Shown: positions 35,537 to 44,006, counted from the stretch's first letter. The stretch is DNA of 64,000 nucleotides from an uncultured Lachnospiraceae bacterium (GCA_958428365.1 CAUAFT010000014.1:4225-68224); one strand, 5' to 3'. The notes: generated from the sequence alone by a model not told the origin. Made by a program: numbers and translations.

Positions 35537-36568
35537 ATGAGTATATGGCTGTTTCGAGCTGGAAGCAAGGGAGAATATGAAGAAAAATTCCTGTCAGAGG
35601 GAAGAGTGTATCTGACCTGGAACGATTTGGAGATTGATTTGAATGAGTATGAGGAACGGGAGAGCCTGTTTGAGCAGGTGGAAGAAATCTATTCCGGTGA
35701 AAAACCCAACACCTTAAAAAACTGGGTATCCCAGATTTATCCCATTGCCCACCGCATGAAAATCGGAGACTGGGTGGTTCTCCCAAGCAAACGGACCCGT
35801 ACCATACATATCGGAAAAATAACCGGCGACTATGTATACGACGAGAGTCTCGGCAATCCATACTACCACTACAGGACGGTGGACTGGTTTGCCAAAGACA
35901 TCCCAAGAAACAACTTTGACCAGGACATCCTGTATTCCTTCGGCGCCTTTATGACCGTCTGCAAAATCAGCAGAAATGATGCGGAAAAGCGGATAAAAGA
36001 AATGAAAAAGAATGATTGGAAGGTGCCGGCAAATGCGGCAGCAGTATTTCAGGATGCCGACGATTCCGACATCAATTCCGCCACAAACTTACAGGATGCC
36101 ATCTATGATTCCATTTCAAAATACATCATTCGGAAATTCAAGGGCTATAAGATGGAGGAATTAATCGAAGAGATTCTAACGGCAAAGGGCTTTTCCGTAT
36201 TTCACAGCAAGAGAGGGGCTGACGGCGGTGTGGACCTCCTTGCCTCAGGCGGAGATCTGGGCTTTGGAAACCCGAAAATCTGTGTCCAGGTGAAGACACA
36301 GGATACCCCGGTGGACAGACCGACCTTAGACCAGCTTGGCGGTGTCATGAACAACGTGAATGCGGATTATGGTCTTCTGGTTTCCTGGAATGGCTTCAAA
36401 GACAGTGTTGCCAGCGAGGAAGCAAAACAGTTTTTTAAAATTCGTCCTTGGGATTCCGAGGATGTCATTAATGAGCTGTTTGAAAATTATGAAAAAATGA
36501 GTCCTTCCATCCGTGCGGAGATTCCACTGAAACATATCTGGATGTTGAGTGAGGAAGAATCGGAATAA
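35537..36568 (+). CDS. Mrr-like restriction endonuclease
   Basis: The 343-residue protein has an N-terminal EVE/PUA-like reader region (about 1-150; GDWVVLPSKRTRTIHIGKI), then a Mrr catalytic domain: MEELIEEILTAKGFSV, GADGGVD(233)LL and CVQ(251)VK(253)TQ. Mrr-type enzymes cleave DNA carrying modified bases, and the front domain probably recognises that base. ATG 35537 follows AAGGAGAAG; the longer frame from 35489 lacks a ribosome site. A stand-alone type IV restriction gene; a bidirectional terminator follows. Confidence 0.88.
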   Translation: MSIWLFRAGSKGEYEEKFLSEGRVYLTWNDLEIDLNEYEERESLFEQVEEIYSGEKPNTLKNWVSQIYPIAHRMKIGDWVVLPSKRTRTIHIGKITGDYVYDESLGNPYYHYRTVDWFAKDIPRNNFDQDILYSFGAFMTVCKISRNDAEKRIKEMKKNDWKVPANAAAVFQDADDSDINSATNLQDAIYDSISKYIIRKFKGYKMEELIEEILTAKGFSVFHSKRGADGGVDLLASGGDLGFGNPKICVQVKTQDTPVDRPTLDQLGGVMNNVNADYGLLVSWNGFKDSVASEEAKQFFKIRPWDSEDVINELFENYEKMSPSIRAEIPLKHIWMLSEEESE

Positions 36569-36578
36569 AAGGGAAAGA

Positions 36579-36613
36579 AAAAAGCAGGTAGTTCATAAGA
36601 ACGCCTGCTTTTG
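36579..36613. terminator. Bidirectional terminator between convergent genes
   Basis: AAAAGCAGG (36580-36588) and CCTGCTTTT (36604-36612) form a stem strengthened by GTTC/GAAC inside; the A and T runs at the ends let it stop transcription from both the Mrr gene and the convergent DUF2798 gene. Confidence 0.8.
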
Positions 36614-36622
36614 TCGTAATGC

Positions 36623-37207
36623 TTAACACTGTACAGCCTCTTCCGGCACCATCTGTTCCCGTTTTTCGATATCCCTGCGGAATACGAATTTGAACACCGT
36701 ACGCACAAAAGGCTGAATAAAGAACATCTGTGTAAAAAATGCAAACGGGAAGTTAAAGCACATCAGCTTCAGCCAGTTAGCAAGAAGGGTAAACACATTG
36801 AATCCTGCATAATATGGATAGTATAACAGGGAAGCGATAAAGCTCATAGCAGGACACATCAGTCCGACAGTAGCGCAGATGATAGCACTCTCAAACAACA
36901 TTGGATGGTCTTTTCCCGGATCGAAGACCTTAGAAGCCAGCTTAAAAGAACATGGACTTCCCATGAAAATCTCCAACAGATAAGCTAAGCAGAACTCCAC
37001 AAGCACAACAGCCCAGATTGGGACATAGCGGGCAAACATATAGACACCGCCCTGCTTATGAATGGCTTCCAGTACGCTGGATGCCTGATTGATTGCCATC
37101 AGCGTAGTGCCGTTGACAACATACAGGCTGAAAAAAACATAGGCATGTACAGTTACAAAAACGGTTACGAATGCAAAAAACATCCGTTGAAATTGATTTC
37201 TTGGCAT
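36623..37207 (-). CDS. DUF2798 membrane protein
   Basis: A 194-residue membrane protein with four main hydrophobic segments arranged as two DUF2798 repeats (RMFFAFVTVFVTVHAYVFF and ICATVGLMCPAMSFIASLL). Both repeats start with a basic FxR-like residue set, and the function is unknown. I start it at ATG 37207 behind GGAGAG; the upstream in-frame extension to 37309 would translate a structured leader. Cytoplasmic-membrane location. Confidence 0.82.
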   Translation of the reverse strand: MPRNQFQRMFFAFVTVFVTVHAYVFFSLYVVNGTTLMAINQASSVLEAIHKQGGVYMFARYVPIWAVVLVEFCLAYLLEIFMGSPCSFKLASKVFDPGKDHPMLFESAIICATVGLMCPAMSFIASLLYYPYYAGFNVFTLLANWLKLMCFNFPFAFFTQMFFIQPFVRTVFKFVFRRDIEKREQMVPEEAVQC

Positions 37208-37232
37208 AACAAAACTCTCCTTTTTAGCGCAC

Positions 37233-37318
37233 AAAAAAACACACGTCAAATCCGGGGAAGCTGGAATAAAATTAACAAGTCCCGTAATCAGATTTATGTG
37301 CGAAAGCACTACGTGTGT
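37233..37318 (-). promoter_or_regulatory. Structured 5' leader of the DUF2798 gene
   Basis: On the minus strand ACACACGT (37318-37311) pairs perfectly with ACGTGTGT (37246-37239) and is followed by a U run (37239-37233), enclosing a 64-base loop with an inner GTGC-TTTC-GCAC hairpin. A -10 box TATAAC (37335-37330) would start transcription at about 37323, directly before the fold. The layout is that of a riboswitch or attenuator, but I cannot match it to a known class. Confidence 0.4.
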
Positions 37319-37423
37319 CGTTCATGCATGTTATAAAATTTTACTTCGAGATTTTAACACAGGAAAAGAAAAATGTCAAAGAGGTTTTTACGAAAAATTT
37401 AAGGCTTAAAAATCTGCCATGTA

Positions 37424-37500
37424 CAATGATGGAGTATGACGGTGATATGCATATTAGTCAATGATGGAGTATAAGTCGATATGTATATTAGTCAATGACG
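37424..37500. repeat. Tandem direct repeat of about 34 bases
   Basis: CAATGATGGAGTAT begins both a 35-base unit (37424-37458) and a 34-base unit (37459-37492); both end ATATTAGT, and a third partial CAATGACG follows. The middle differs. It lies just upstream of a strong promoter, so it may be a binding-site array rather than a mobile repeat. Confidence 0.75.
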
Positions 37501-37519
37501 TGGCATGGCATCAATAGCC

Positions 37520-37548
37520 TTGACACAGAAAAGAAGAAATGATATCTT
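37520..37548 (+). promoter_or_regulatory. Promoter of the small ORF / MFS leader
   Basis: TTGACA (37520-37525), 17 bases, TATCTT (37543-37548): consensus -35 and good -10. Transcription would start near 37555. Confidence 0.75.
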
Positions 37549-37579
37549 AAAACAAGATTAAGAAAAAGGAGGAAACAGA

Positions 37580-37696
37580 ATGAACGGCTTAGGATATACC
37601 CCGGTTTGCAGCAGCAGTTCTTTGTCAAAAACATGCAATTTTGACCCTTTACGGGACTACTGCGCTCATTTTTGGGAAAAGCCGATTCTGTTTTAG
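37580..37696 (+). CDS. 38-residue leader peptide or small protein
   Basis: ATG 37580 sits 7 bases behind AAGGAGG (37566-37572) and opens a 38-codon frame beginning MNGLGYTPVC and ending FWEKPILF, with three cysteines and a run of four serines. It has its own promoter and its own terminator at 37758-37800. It is too short for most gene finders. Two readings: a small protein, or a regulatory leader peptide whose translation decides read-through into the MFS transporter at 37838. I favour the second by position. Confidence 0.6.
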   Translation: MNGLGYTPVCSSSSLSKTCNFDPLRDYCAHFWEKPILF

Positions 37697-37757
37697 ATAT
37701 ATTTAGACATCATCCAACAGATATGTGGAAACCCGAACAAATCGCAGTAGCTCCGAA

Positions 37758-37800
37758 GAACATACAGACATTTGAGTTCACCGTCTATATGTTCTTTTTT
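37758..37800 (+). terminator. Terminator or attenuator before the MFS gene
   Basis: GAACATA (37758-37764) pairs with TATGTTC (37788-37794), extended inside by CAGAC/GTCT, and six T residues follow. It separates the small ORF from the MFS gene by only 38 bases; no other promoter for the MFS gene is evident. Confidence 0.8.
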
Positions 37801-37837
37801 CATGCACAATTTTAAGAATGAAAACGGGAGTGAAAAA

Positions 37838-39004
37838 ATGAAGAAACAATTAGAACGTAACATCTGGATAGATTATATTTTTAGTTTTTGCAGGAACTTT
37901 GATGTCTCCAGCGCCGTCTGGGTACTCTATATGGGATACCGCGGACTGTCTTTGTGGCAGATTGGAATCGTAGAAGGAATTTTTCATATGGCGAGTTTTC
38001 TCTTCGAGGTGCCATCGGGGGCGCTGGCGGATCTGGCAGGGCGGAAAAGGGTGATGATTCTCGGAAGGGTTTCCTCTGCGGTCTCCTCCGTAATCCTGCT
38101 CATTTCCACGGAAATGTGGCAGTTTATCCTGGGATTTGTAATTGGGGCGCTTAGTTATAACCTCAATTCCGGCTCGGAGGAAGCCCTGGTATATGACAGC
38201 CTGAAACACATCGGAGAGGAAGAGCGTTACATAAAGGTAAACGGGAACCTGAACGTATTGATTGAAATTGCATCCGGGGCAGCCACATTTTTAGGAGGAA
38301 TACTGGCGGAAAAATCCTTTACGGTTTGTTACTTTACAGCAGCTTTTATAGCGGGAATCTCCATCTTTCCTGCGATGTTCCTCACAGAGCCGCCGCTTCA
38401 TTCCAAGCGGGAAAAAATCAACTTAAAGAAACATTTTAAGGACACTTATAGAATCATAAAGGAAAACCCTGCGGTCTTAAAGATTCTGCTTTATTATCCC
38501 ACGGTGGAAGCCTTTTATGCGGCGGTATTTTTCTATGGACAGCAGTATTTTTCAGACTTCGGATTCAGCAGAATACAGATCAGCATTCTGATGCTGGCAG
38601 TTGGAGTCTTATCCTGTCTGGGCGCTTTCAGCAGTGATAAGGTATTACAGATATTTGGAGAGAAAACGAAGTATGTAGTCTCTCTTGCCATGGGAGTCAG
38701 CATCTTATTCGTCAGCAGGAATCAGATTATCATCGCAGTCATCGCATTTCTCATCGCAGGTTATGTGAACTCCCTGATCTATCCCATTGCCTCGGCTTCT
38801 TTGAATGCATTGATTCCCTCCGGGCATCGGGCAACGATTATTTCTGTGGACAGTATGTTTTTCTCATTGGCGATGATCTGCTTTTTCCCGGCAATTGGAT
38901 GGATCGCGGAAATCCGGGATCTTGGCGATGCTTTCTTTTTGCTGGGGGCTTTGGCCGTTCTGATGACAGTTCTGGTGATCCGAAGGAAGAGAAAAGAGGT
39001 CTGA
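37838..39004 (+). CDS. MFS transporter (drug-efflux-like)
   Basis: A 388-residue, 12-helix major-facilitator protein. The loop between helices 2 and 3 is FEVPSGALADLAGRKRVMIL, the classic MFS motif A (GxxxDxxGRK). It resembles the many Firmicute MFS exporters annotated as macrolide or multidrug efflux; the substrate is unproven. GGGAG gives ATG 37838; the longer frame from 37772 would begin inside the terminator stem and is rejected. Placement behind a leader ORF and terminator suggests inducible expression. Confidence 0.85.
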   Translation: MKKQLERNIWIDYIFSFCRNFDVSSAVWVLYMGYRGLSLWQIGIVEGIFHMASFLFEVPSGALADLAGRKRVMILGRVSSAVSSVILLISTEMWQFILGFVIGALSYNLNSGSEEALVYDSLKHIGEEERYIKVNGNLNVLIEIASGAATFLGGILAEKSFTVCYFTAAFIAGISIFPAMFLTEPPLHSKREKINLKKHFKDTYRIIKENPAVLKILLYYPTVEAFYAAVFFYGQQYFSDFGFSRIQISILMLAVGVLSCLGAFSSDKVLQIFGEKTKYVVSLAMGVSILFVSRNQIIIAVIAFLIAGYVNSLIYPIASASLNALIPSGHRATIISVDSMFFSLAMICFFPAIGWIAEIRDLGDAFFLLGALAVLMTVLVIRRKRKEV

Positions 39005-39145
39005 GCTTGCCTTTCGTTTTTCTGGATCATATAATAGATACAGACACAATAAAAGATAATGTGTTAGATCGTAAAAATGTAGAACAGGCAAGACAAGTAG
39101 CAGAGTAGCCGGACAAAGATAAAATAGAAAAAACGAGGTGTGAAT

Positions 39146-39793
39146 ATGACGAAAGAAGAACTGGCACTGGAAATAATAGAACGCTTGAAAAAGGAATACC
39201 CGGACGCGGGCTGTACCCTGGATTATAACGAGGCATGGAGACTTCTGGTCAGCGTCCGTCTGGCGGCGCAGTGTACGGATGCCAGGGTGAATGTGGTGGT
39301 GGAGGATCTCTATGCAAAATTTCCCGATGTGGATGCCCTGGCAGAGGCGGATCCGGCAGAGATCGAAGCCATTGTAAGACCCTGCGGTCTCGGCAAGAGC
39401 AAGGCGAGAGATATCAGCGCCTGTATGAAAATGTTAAAGGAAGAATACGGCGGCAGGGTTCCCGACGACTTCAACGCACTCTTAAAATTACCGGGTGTGG
39501 GAAGAAAAAGCGCCAACCTCATCATGGGAGATGTCTTTGGCAAGCCCGCCATTGTAACAGACACCCATTGTATCCGCCTTGTGAACCGGATGGGATTGGT
39601 AGATGGAATTAAGGAACCGAAAAAAGTGGAGATGGCATTGTGGAAGCTGATCCCGCCGGAGGAGGGGAGCGATTTCTGTCACCGTCTCGTTTACCATGGA
39701 CGGGATATCTGTACGGCGAGAACAAAGCCCCACTGTGAAAAATGCTGTCTGGCAGATCTTTGCGCCAAAAACGGGGTGGAAGAGACACAGTAG
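39146..39793 (+). CDS. nth: Endonuclease III
   Basis: A 215-residue DNA glycosylase/AP lyase. The helix-hairpin-helix is LPGVGRKSAN, with the catalytic lysine K121 and aspartate D139 (VTDTH). The 4Fe-4S loop uses C189, C197, C200 and C206, close to the usual C-x6-C-x2-C-x5-C with one extra residue in the first gap. It removes oxidised pyrimidines in base-excision repair. ATG 39146 is 7 bases from GAGG; GTG 39140 is too close. Confidence 0.95.
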   Translation: MTKEELALEIIERLKKEYPDAGCTLDYNEAWRLLVSVRLAAQCTDARVNVVVEDLYAKFPDVDALAEADPAEIEAIVRPCGLGKSKARDISACMKMLKEEYGGRVPDDFNALLKLPGVGRKSANLIMGDVFGKPAIVTDTHCIRLVNRMGLVDGIKEPKKVEMALWKLIPPEEGSDFCHRLVYHGRDICTARTKPHCEKCCLADLCAKNGVEETQ

Positions 39794-39893
39794 GAAAAAA
39801 GGCGTTTCCAACAGATGGATGTTATATAAAACAGTTATCCGGCATGAGAAAGAGATCCCTGGAATAGAATAAGAAAAAAGCCAAGAGGACAAA

Positions 39894-40460
39894 GTGCAAA
39901 GAAGAATCAGAAAACTGGAGGAGGGACTAAAGACGGCGTATATCTGTTCGGACAGCGGTTCGGATCGAAGCTACCGTCCCCAATTCCTCTTCAATGACGA
40001 GGAAGAAGGATGTCGGGTACTGGATGCCATTATGGAGGAACTGGAACACTGTGAATCTTTTTTTATCAGTGCGGCATTTATCACACAGGGAGGGCTCTCG
40101 CTGCTCATGCCTGCCTTTTTGGAATTGGAAAAGCGGGGGATTCCGGGCAGGATATTGACCACTGATTATCAGGGAATCAGTGAGCCGTCGGCACTTCGAA
40201 AATTAGAGAAATTGAAAAACATAGAACTTCGGGTCTATAAAGCGAAAGAAAACGGAACAGGGTTCCATACCAAGGGCTATGTGTTCCGGCGGGAGGGATT
40301 ATATCGGATCATTCTTGGAAGCTCCAATATTACAAAACCAGCTCTGACCAGCAACCGGGAATGGAATATCCGGTTTATTTCTACCGGGCAGGGAGAGTTG
40401 GTGAAAGAGATAGAAGGGGAATTTGAGAGAATGTGGAAAATCTCCCAACAAAATGGATGA
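39894..40460 (+). CDS. PLD-domain protein, probably the front end of a larger helicase
   Basis: A 188-residue protein with one phospholipase D site: FHTKGYVF then ILGSSNIT and EWN. In many bacteria this domain is the N-terminus of long DUF3427-type DEAD helicases (about 900-1000 residues); here it stops at SQQNG. It is either a truncated relic or a stand-alone PLD nuclease acting as a dimer. The start is GTG 39894 behind AGAGGACAAA. It lies between nth and a diguanylate cyclase, with no restriction neighbours. Confidence 0.6.
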   Translation: MQRRIRKLEEGLKTAYICSDSGSDRSYRPQFLFNDEEEGCRVLDAIMEELEHCESFFISAAFITQGGLSLLMPAFLELEKRGIPGRILTTDYQGISEPSALRKLEKLKNIELRVYKAKENGTGFHTKGYVFRREGLYRIILGSSNITKPALTSNREWNIRFISTGQGELVKEIEGEFERMWKISQQNG

Positions 40461-40535
40461 AATTCAATGATTTCTGATAGTCCTGAAAAGAGAAATATGT
40501 TACAATAAAGCATATTTTGAAAACAGGGTGAGAAA

Positions 40536-42182
40536 ATGAAATTTTTCAGGGCATATATCATCACAGTGATCCTAGGTTTGCTGCTGGTGTTCGTTCTTTT
40601 TGTTACGGCAAAAGATGAGGGGAATACATGGACGAATGCCCGGCAAAGAGACTATAACGATAGCTGGACGATCGTCAGCGAAGAAGGGGAAAATCTTTAC
40701 AAAGAGCTGCCGGAGACCTTTTCCAGAGAGGGAAGCGAGAGCATTACGCTGAAAAAACGTCTGCCGGGAGAGATCCAGGACGGAGCTGCCGTGGCATTTT
40801 ATATGGGGCACAGTATCATTCACGCCTATGTAGGAGACGAACTGGTCTACACCTTTGATGTACCGGCAAATAAAAAGACAAGTAAGACGCCGGGAGCAAC
40901 CTGGGCGTTTATCAACCTGTCTGAGGAAGACGGCGGCAAGACATTGACGATTGAACTGAGGCCGGTCTATGAGGGGGACGTCAATATTCCTGATATGATC
41001 TATGGAGACCGAGCAAAGATCGTGGTGGAAGTGATCATGGATCGGGTGGGAGCGGTATTGATATCAACACTGATGTTATGTATCGGTGGGGCGATCATCC
41101 TCTGTATGCTTCTGTTCAGGGAACGGCTTCATGCACCGGATTATATGTATTGGCTTGGAGTTTTTGCCGTCAATGCAGCAATCTGGTCTTTTATACAGAC
41201 ACAGTTATTATCCTTGATCTATGGATGGGATCTTCGGGGGAACCAGATATCTTTTATTGTATTTCAGATTCTGATCCTGCCTCTGATCTCCTATGTGAAG
41301 AATTTGTGTCAGGTGGAAGAGAGTAAGATATATGACGGGTTTTGTATTGCCAATATTGTGATTCTGGTACTGTCCACCGTTTTACAGTTTGCAGGAATCA
41401 GAGATTACAGGGAAACGATCTGGATCTCCTATCTGTTCTGGATCGTCAGCGCAGTCTGGATGGTGTGGATCTCCCTGCGTTCTGTCATCAGAAGCAACAA
41501 AAAGAACAAGGCGTTGATACTTCAATGTGCCGCCCTTGTGGTCCTGATCGCGGTGGTTGCCATTGATATGCAGAATTATCTCAGCGCGGAGAGCGGGGAC
41601 TGCGCCAGATTCAGCAGAATTGTGCTGCTGCTCTATCTGATCATACAGATCTATATTATCTTTGAGGATTCCGTAAAACTGATCCATCTGGGCGAACAGT
41701 TTGAGAAGGTCTCAAAAGAAGCGCGGCATGATGCCCTGACAAAGCTCTCTAATCGAACGGCATTTGAGAAAGATATGGCAAAATATCCGGCGATGCTCAC
41801 CTCAGGCGTGGCGATGTTCGATCTGAATAATCTGAAATATTTTAACGATATACATGGACATTCCATGGGAGATTATTATATCATTGTATGCAGTGAGATC
41901 ATTCAGGACATCTTTGGAAGCCATGGAAAGGTATACCGCATAGGCGGGGACGAGTTCTGCGCCGTGGTGGAACTGGTGAACGAGGAGAAGTTCGAGGAGC
42001 TGCGCAGGGCAATGGATGACAGGATCGAAGCGCTGAACGGGCGTTTCTTTGAAAATAAAATGTCGGTGGCATCCGGATTTGCGAATTTCAGATCAGAGGC
42101 AGACAAAGATATCCATGATACGGTAAAACGCGCCGATGCGAGAATGTACGAGTGCAAAGCGGCGATGAAACAAATAAGATAA
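40536..42182 (+). CDS. Membrane diguanylate cyclase (GGDEF)
   Basis: A 548-residue protein: one N-terminal membrane helix, an extracellular beta-rich domain (about 35-165), seven hydrophobic helices (about 170-395, 7TMR-DISM-like) and a C-terminal GGDEF domain (DALTKLSNRTAFEKD, RIGGDEFCAV with G470-F474). The active GGDEF motif is intact, so it should make c-di-GMP from GTP in response to an outside signal; I see no RxxD inhibitory site in the usual place. AGGGTGAG precedes ATG 40536. Confidence 0.88.
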   Translation: MKFFRAYIITVILGLLLVFVLFVTAKDEGNTWTNARQRDYNDSWTIVSEEGENLYKELPETFSREGSESITLKKRLPGEIQDGAAVAFYMGHSIIHAYVGDELVYTFDVPANKKTSKTPGATWAFINLSEEDGGKTLTIELRPVYEGDVNIPDMIYGDRAKIVVEVIMDRVGAVLISTLMLCIGGAIILCMLLFRERLHAPDYMYWLGVFAVNAAIWSFIQTQLLSLIYGWDLRGNQISFIVFQILILPLISYVKNLCQVEESKIYDGFCIANIVILVLSTVLQFAGIRDYRETIWISYLFWIVSAVWMVWISLRSVIRSNKKNKALILQCAALVVLIAVVAIDMQNYLSAESGDCARFSRIVLLLYLIIQIYIIFEDSVKLIHLGEQFEKVSKEARHDALTKLSNRTAFEKDMAKYPAMLTSGVAMFDLNNLKYFNDIHGHSMGDYYIIVCSEIIQDIFGSHGKVYRIGGDEFCAVVELVNEEKFEELRRAMDDRIEALNGRFFENKMSVASGFANFRSEADKDIHDTVKRADARMYECKAAMKQIR

Positions 42183-42216
42183 GGATGGTTCTTCAGACCA
42201 TAAAAGGAGGAATTGG

Positions 42217-43107
42217 ATGAATGCAGAGATAATTGTTGCGATCTGTTATTATGTGGTGCTGATTGCACAGTTTTGGATCATGTGGAAGGAAAGGAATCCA
42301 AAGGAGAATGAGATATTTGCTGTGACCATACCGAATGCGGTGATGGAAAATGAGGAGATTTTAAGAGTTCGTAAAAAATACGGTAATACTCTGATGATTG
42401 TAGGAATTTTGATGGCGGTACTGCCTGTAAGCCTGTTGCTGACGGACTGGATGACGGTTCAGGCGATGGTGTGGATGATCTTGTTTATTCTGATGATGCT
42501 GCTTAGCTTCCTGCCTTACTGGATGGCAAACAAAAACGTTAAGAAGCTGAAGGAGGAAAACCGCTACATGGATCAGGCGCCGGGACTGAAGGAGATTGAT
42601 CCGTATTGGAAACACGGTATTTTCTATTGCAATCCCCAGGATGAACGTCTTACGACGGAAAAAAAGATTGGGATCGGCACCTGTATCAACCACGCAAAAC
42701 CTATGGGAAAATTCCTGACAGGTCTTGCCTGGGTGTTGATCGCGACGCTTTTGGCCTTTGGCGTCTATCTGATCCGGGTTCAGTCCACACCGCTGAAGCT
42801 CTCCTTTGAGGACGGAGTCTTAGAGTCCGGGCAGATCAGGACCAACTACAGCCTGGACGCCGATGTGATGCAGATGGCAATGCTCTTAGATGAGATGCCG
42901 GCGGGAACCAAGGTGATTGGAACGGGCTTTGACAACCTGCAGCGCGGCGTCTACAATCTGGAGGGCTTTGGCAACTGCAAGGTGAATGTGAACCCGCAGA
43001 ACCATGCCTTTATCCTGATCTACGCGGAGGACGGCTTCTATATCTTTTCTGCAGATACGGATAAAAAGACGGAAAAGATCTATGAAAAATTAAAAGAAGA
43101 GTTATAG
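42217..43107 (+). CDS. DUF1648/DUF5808 membrane protein with PH-like tail
   Basis: A 296-residue membrane protein. Helices are at about 3-20, 60-80, 85-105 and 170-190. The WKHGIFYCNPQDERL segment plus KKIGIGTCINHAKPMG is the DUF5808 signature of SdpI-like proteins. Residues about 195-296 form a PH-like beta domain facing outside or inside (LKLSFEDGVLES, VYNLEGFGNCKVNVNP). Function unknown; relatives of SdpI give immunity or sensor functions. It follows the GGDEF gene by 34 bases and is probably cotranscribed, ending at the terminator at 43171. Confidence 0.75.
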   Translation: MNAEIIVAICYYVVLIAQFWIMWKERNPKENEIFAVTIPNAVMENEEILRVRKKYGNTLMIVGILMAVLPVSLLLTDWMTVQAMVWMILFILMMLLSFLPYWMANKNVKKLKEENRYMDQAPGLKEIDPYWKHGIFYCNPQDERLTTEKKIGIGTCINHAKPMGKFLTGLAWVLIATLLAFGVYLIRVQSTPLKLSFEDGVLESGQIRTNYSLDADVMQMAMLLDEMPAGTKVIGTGFDNLQRGVYNLEGFGNCKVNVNPQNHAFILIYAEDGFYIFSADTDKKTEKIYEKLKEEL

Positions 43108-43170
43108 ACAACAAATGCCCCCGGTATGCCAGAACAATATCCGACATGCCGGGGGCGTGTGTTGTGAGAA

Positions 43171-43208
43171 AATATCCTGTGATACCTTATTCACAGGATA
43201 TTTTTTTT
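43171..43208 (+). terminator. Strong terminator overlapping the end of the convergent gene
   Basis: AATATCCTGTGA (43171-43182) and TCACAGGATATT (43191-43202) form a 12-base perfect stem with six or more T residues after it. It ends the GGDEF/DUF5808 transcript and runs into the last codons of the convergent ThiT gene. A second perfect-looking hairpin, GCCCCCGGTATG/CATGCCGGGGGC, lies just before it at 43117-43156. Confidence 0.88.
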
Positions 43209-43867
43209 ATATGTTTTAAGGCATTGTTTACGGCAGGAATCGCGATCACGATCAGGGTGATGACTGCCTCCGTCAACAGGTAGGAACCGTTGTATGCCAG
43301 GGAATAGATCGGAGCGCTCATACCGCTTCCCTCTGCGTATGCGGCAAAAAACAGCAGACCGGAGAGGAAGGCGAAGACATAACGTCCCAGAACTCCGGCA
43401 ATGTAACCCTTGATAAGACCATGTTTGGAGTTCTGGAAGAATCCTGAGAGTCCCAGGGCGCCGAAAGCCAGAGGATAGTCTACGATCATCTGCGGGATGG
43501 AGTAGAAGACCGGCTCAATGACAAATTGCAGAAGCCCGTAGGCAACGGCGGTCATCAGCCCCACCTTCGGTCCATACCAGTAACCGATCAGGACGATGAA
43601 GAGCATACTGAACAGGGTGATGGAACCTCCCATTGGCAGGTCAAAAAATTTAATCATGGAAGTGACGATCCCCAGCGCCATGGCAGCGGCGGAAAAGACA
43701 AGCTGCTTTGTAGAGAGCTTTTTCGATTCCTCCCGGCTTCGGATCAATAGTGCAATGGCGATCAGCGCTACGATCAGAGCCACGACAGTGAGGATTCCCG
43801 CCGTGGTGAGCTGGAACACATCCTCATCCCAACTGTTCTTGGTTGGAAATGCAAAAAAATCAGACAT
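43187..43867 (-). CDS. thiT: ECF-type thiamine transporter S component (ThiT-like)
   Basis: A 226-residue membrane protein with six helices and the ThiT-type substrate region: STKQLVFSAAAMALGIVTSM near the start (the first ECF helix), MGGSITLFSMLFIVLIGYWYG, and GKYIAG-like KGYIAGVLGRYVFAF. S components bind a vitamin and need a shared EcfA/A'/T module, not in this window. An extra N-terminal helix precedes the core. ATG 43867 follows AGGAGG; an in-frame extension to 43978 crosses the promoter. I find no TPP riboswitch, which is unusual for thiT, so substrate specificity deserves caution. Confidence 0.72.
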   Translation of the reverse strand: MSDFFAFPTKNSWDEDVFQLTTAGILTVVALIVALIAIALLIRSREESKKLSTKQLVFSAAAMALGIVTSMIKFFDLPMGGSITLFSMLFIVLIGYWYGPKVGLMTAVAYGLLQFVIEPVFYSIPQMIVDYPLAFGALGLSGFFQNSKHGLIKGYIAGVLGRYVFAFLSGLLFFAAYAEGSGMSAPIYSLAYNGSYLLTEAVITLIVIAIPAVNNALKHIKKISCE

Positions 43868-43882
43868 AAAAAATACCTCCTG

Positions 43883-43942
43883 TATATGTAATTCAAAAAT
43901 AGTCAACGAATTACATATATAGCAGGTTGCGAGGAATGTCAA
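43883..43942 (-). promoter_or_regulatory. thiT promoter with start-site palindrome
   Basis: On the minus strand TTGACA (43942-43937), 17 bases and TATATG (43919-43914). A perfect 12-base inverted repeat, TATATGTAATTC (43919-43908 in minus reading) with GAATTACATATA (43894-43883), begins inside the -10 box and ends just before the AGGAGG site. It could be an operator or a hairpin at the start of the mRNA. Confidence 0.6.
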
Positions 43943-43968
43943 GTAAAACAGAAAAATAAGGACTAAGG

Positions 43969-44006
43969 AAAACACCACCTTCGAATCCTTCGTTTCAAAG
44001 ATGGTG
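43969..44006 (-). terminator. Terminator of the purine-rich RNA
   Basis: On the minus strand CACCATCTTTGAA (44006-43994) pairs with TTCGAAGGTGGTG (43985-43973) with two G-T-type mismatches, an 8-base loop, and a UUUU tail (43972-43969). Confidence 0.75.

Noticed and set aside
37424..37500. CRISPR-like array
   Set aside because: Only two and a half units without intervening spacers, and no cas genes; a local tandem duplication is simpler.
43868..43967. TPP riboswitch before the ThiT-like gene
   Set aside because: The leader is under 100 bases and has none of the conserved THI-box sequence blocks.
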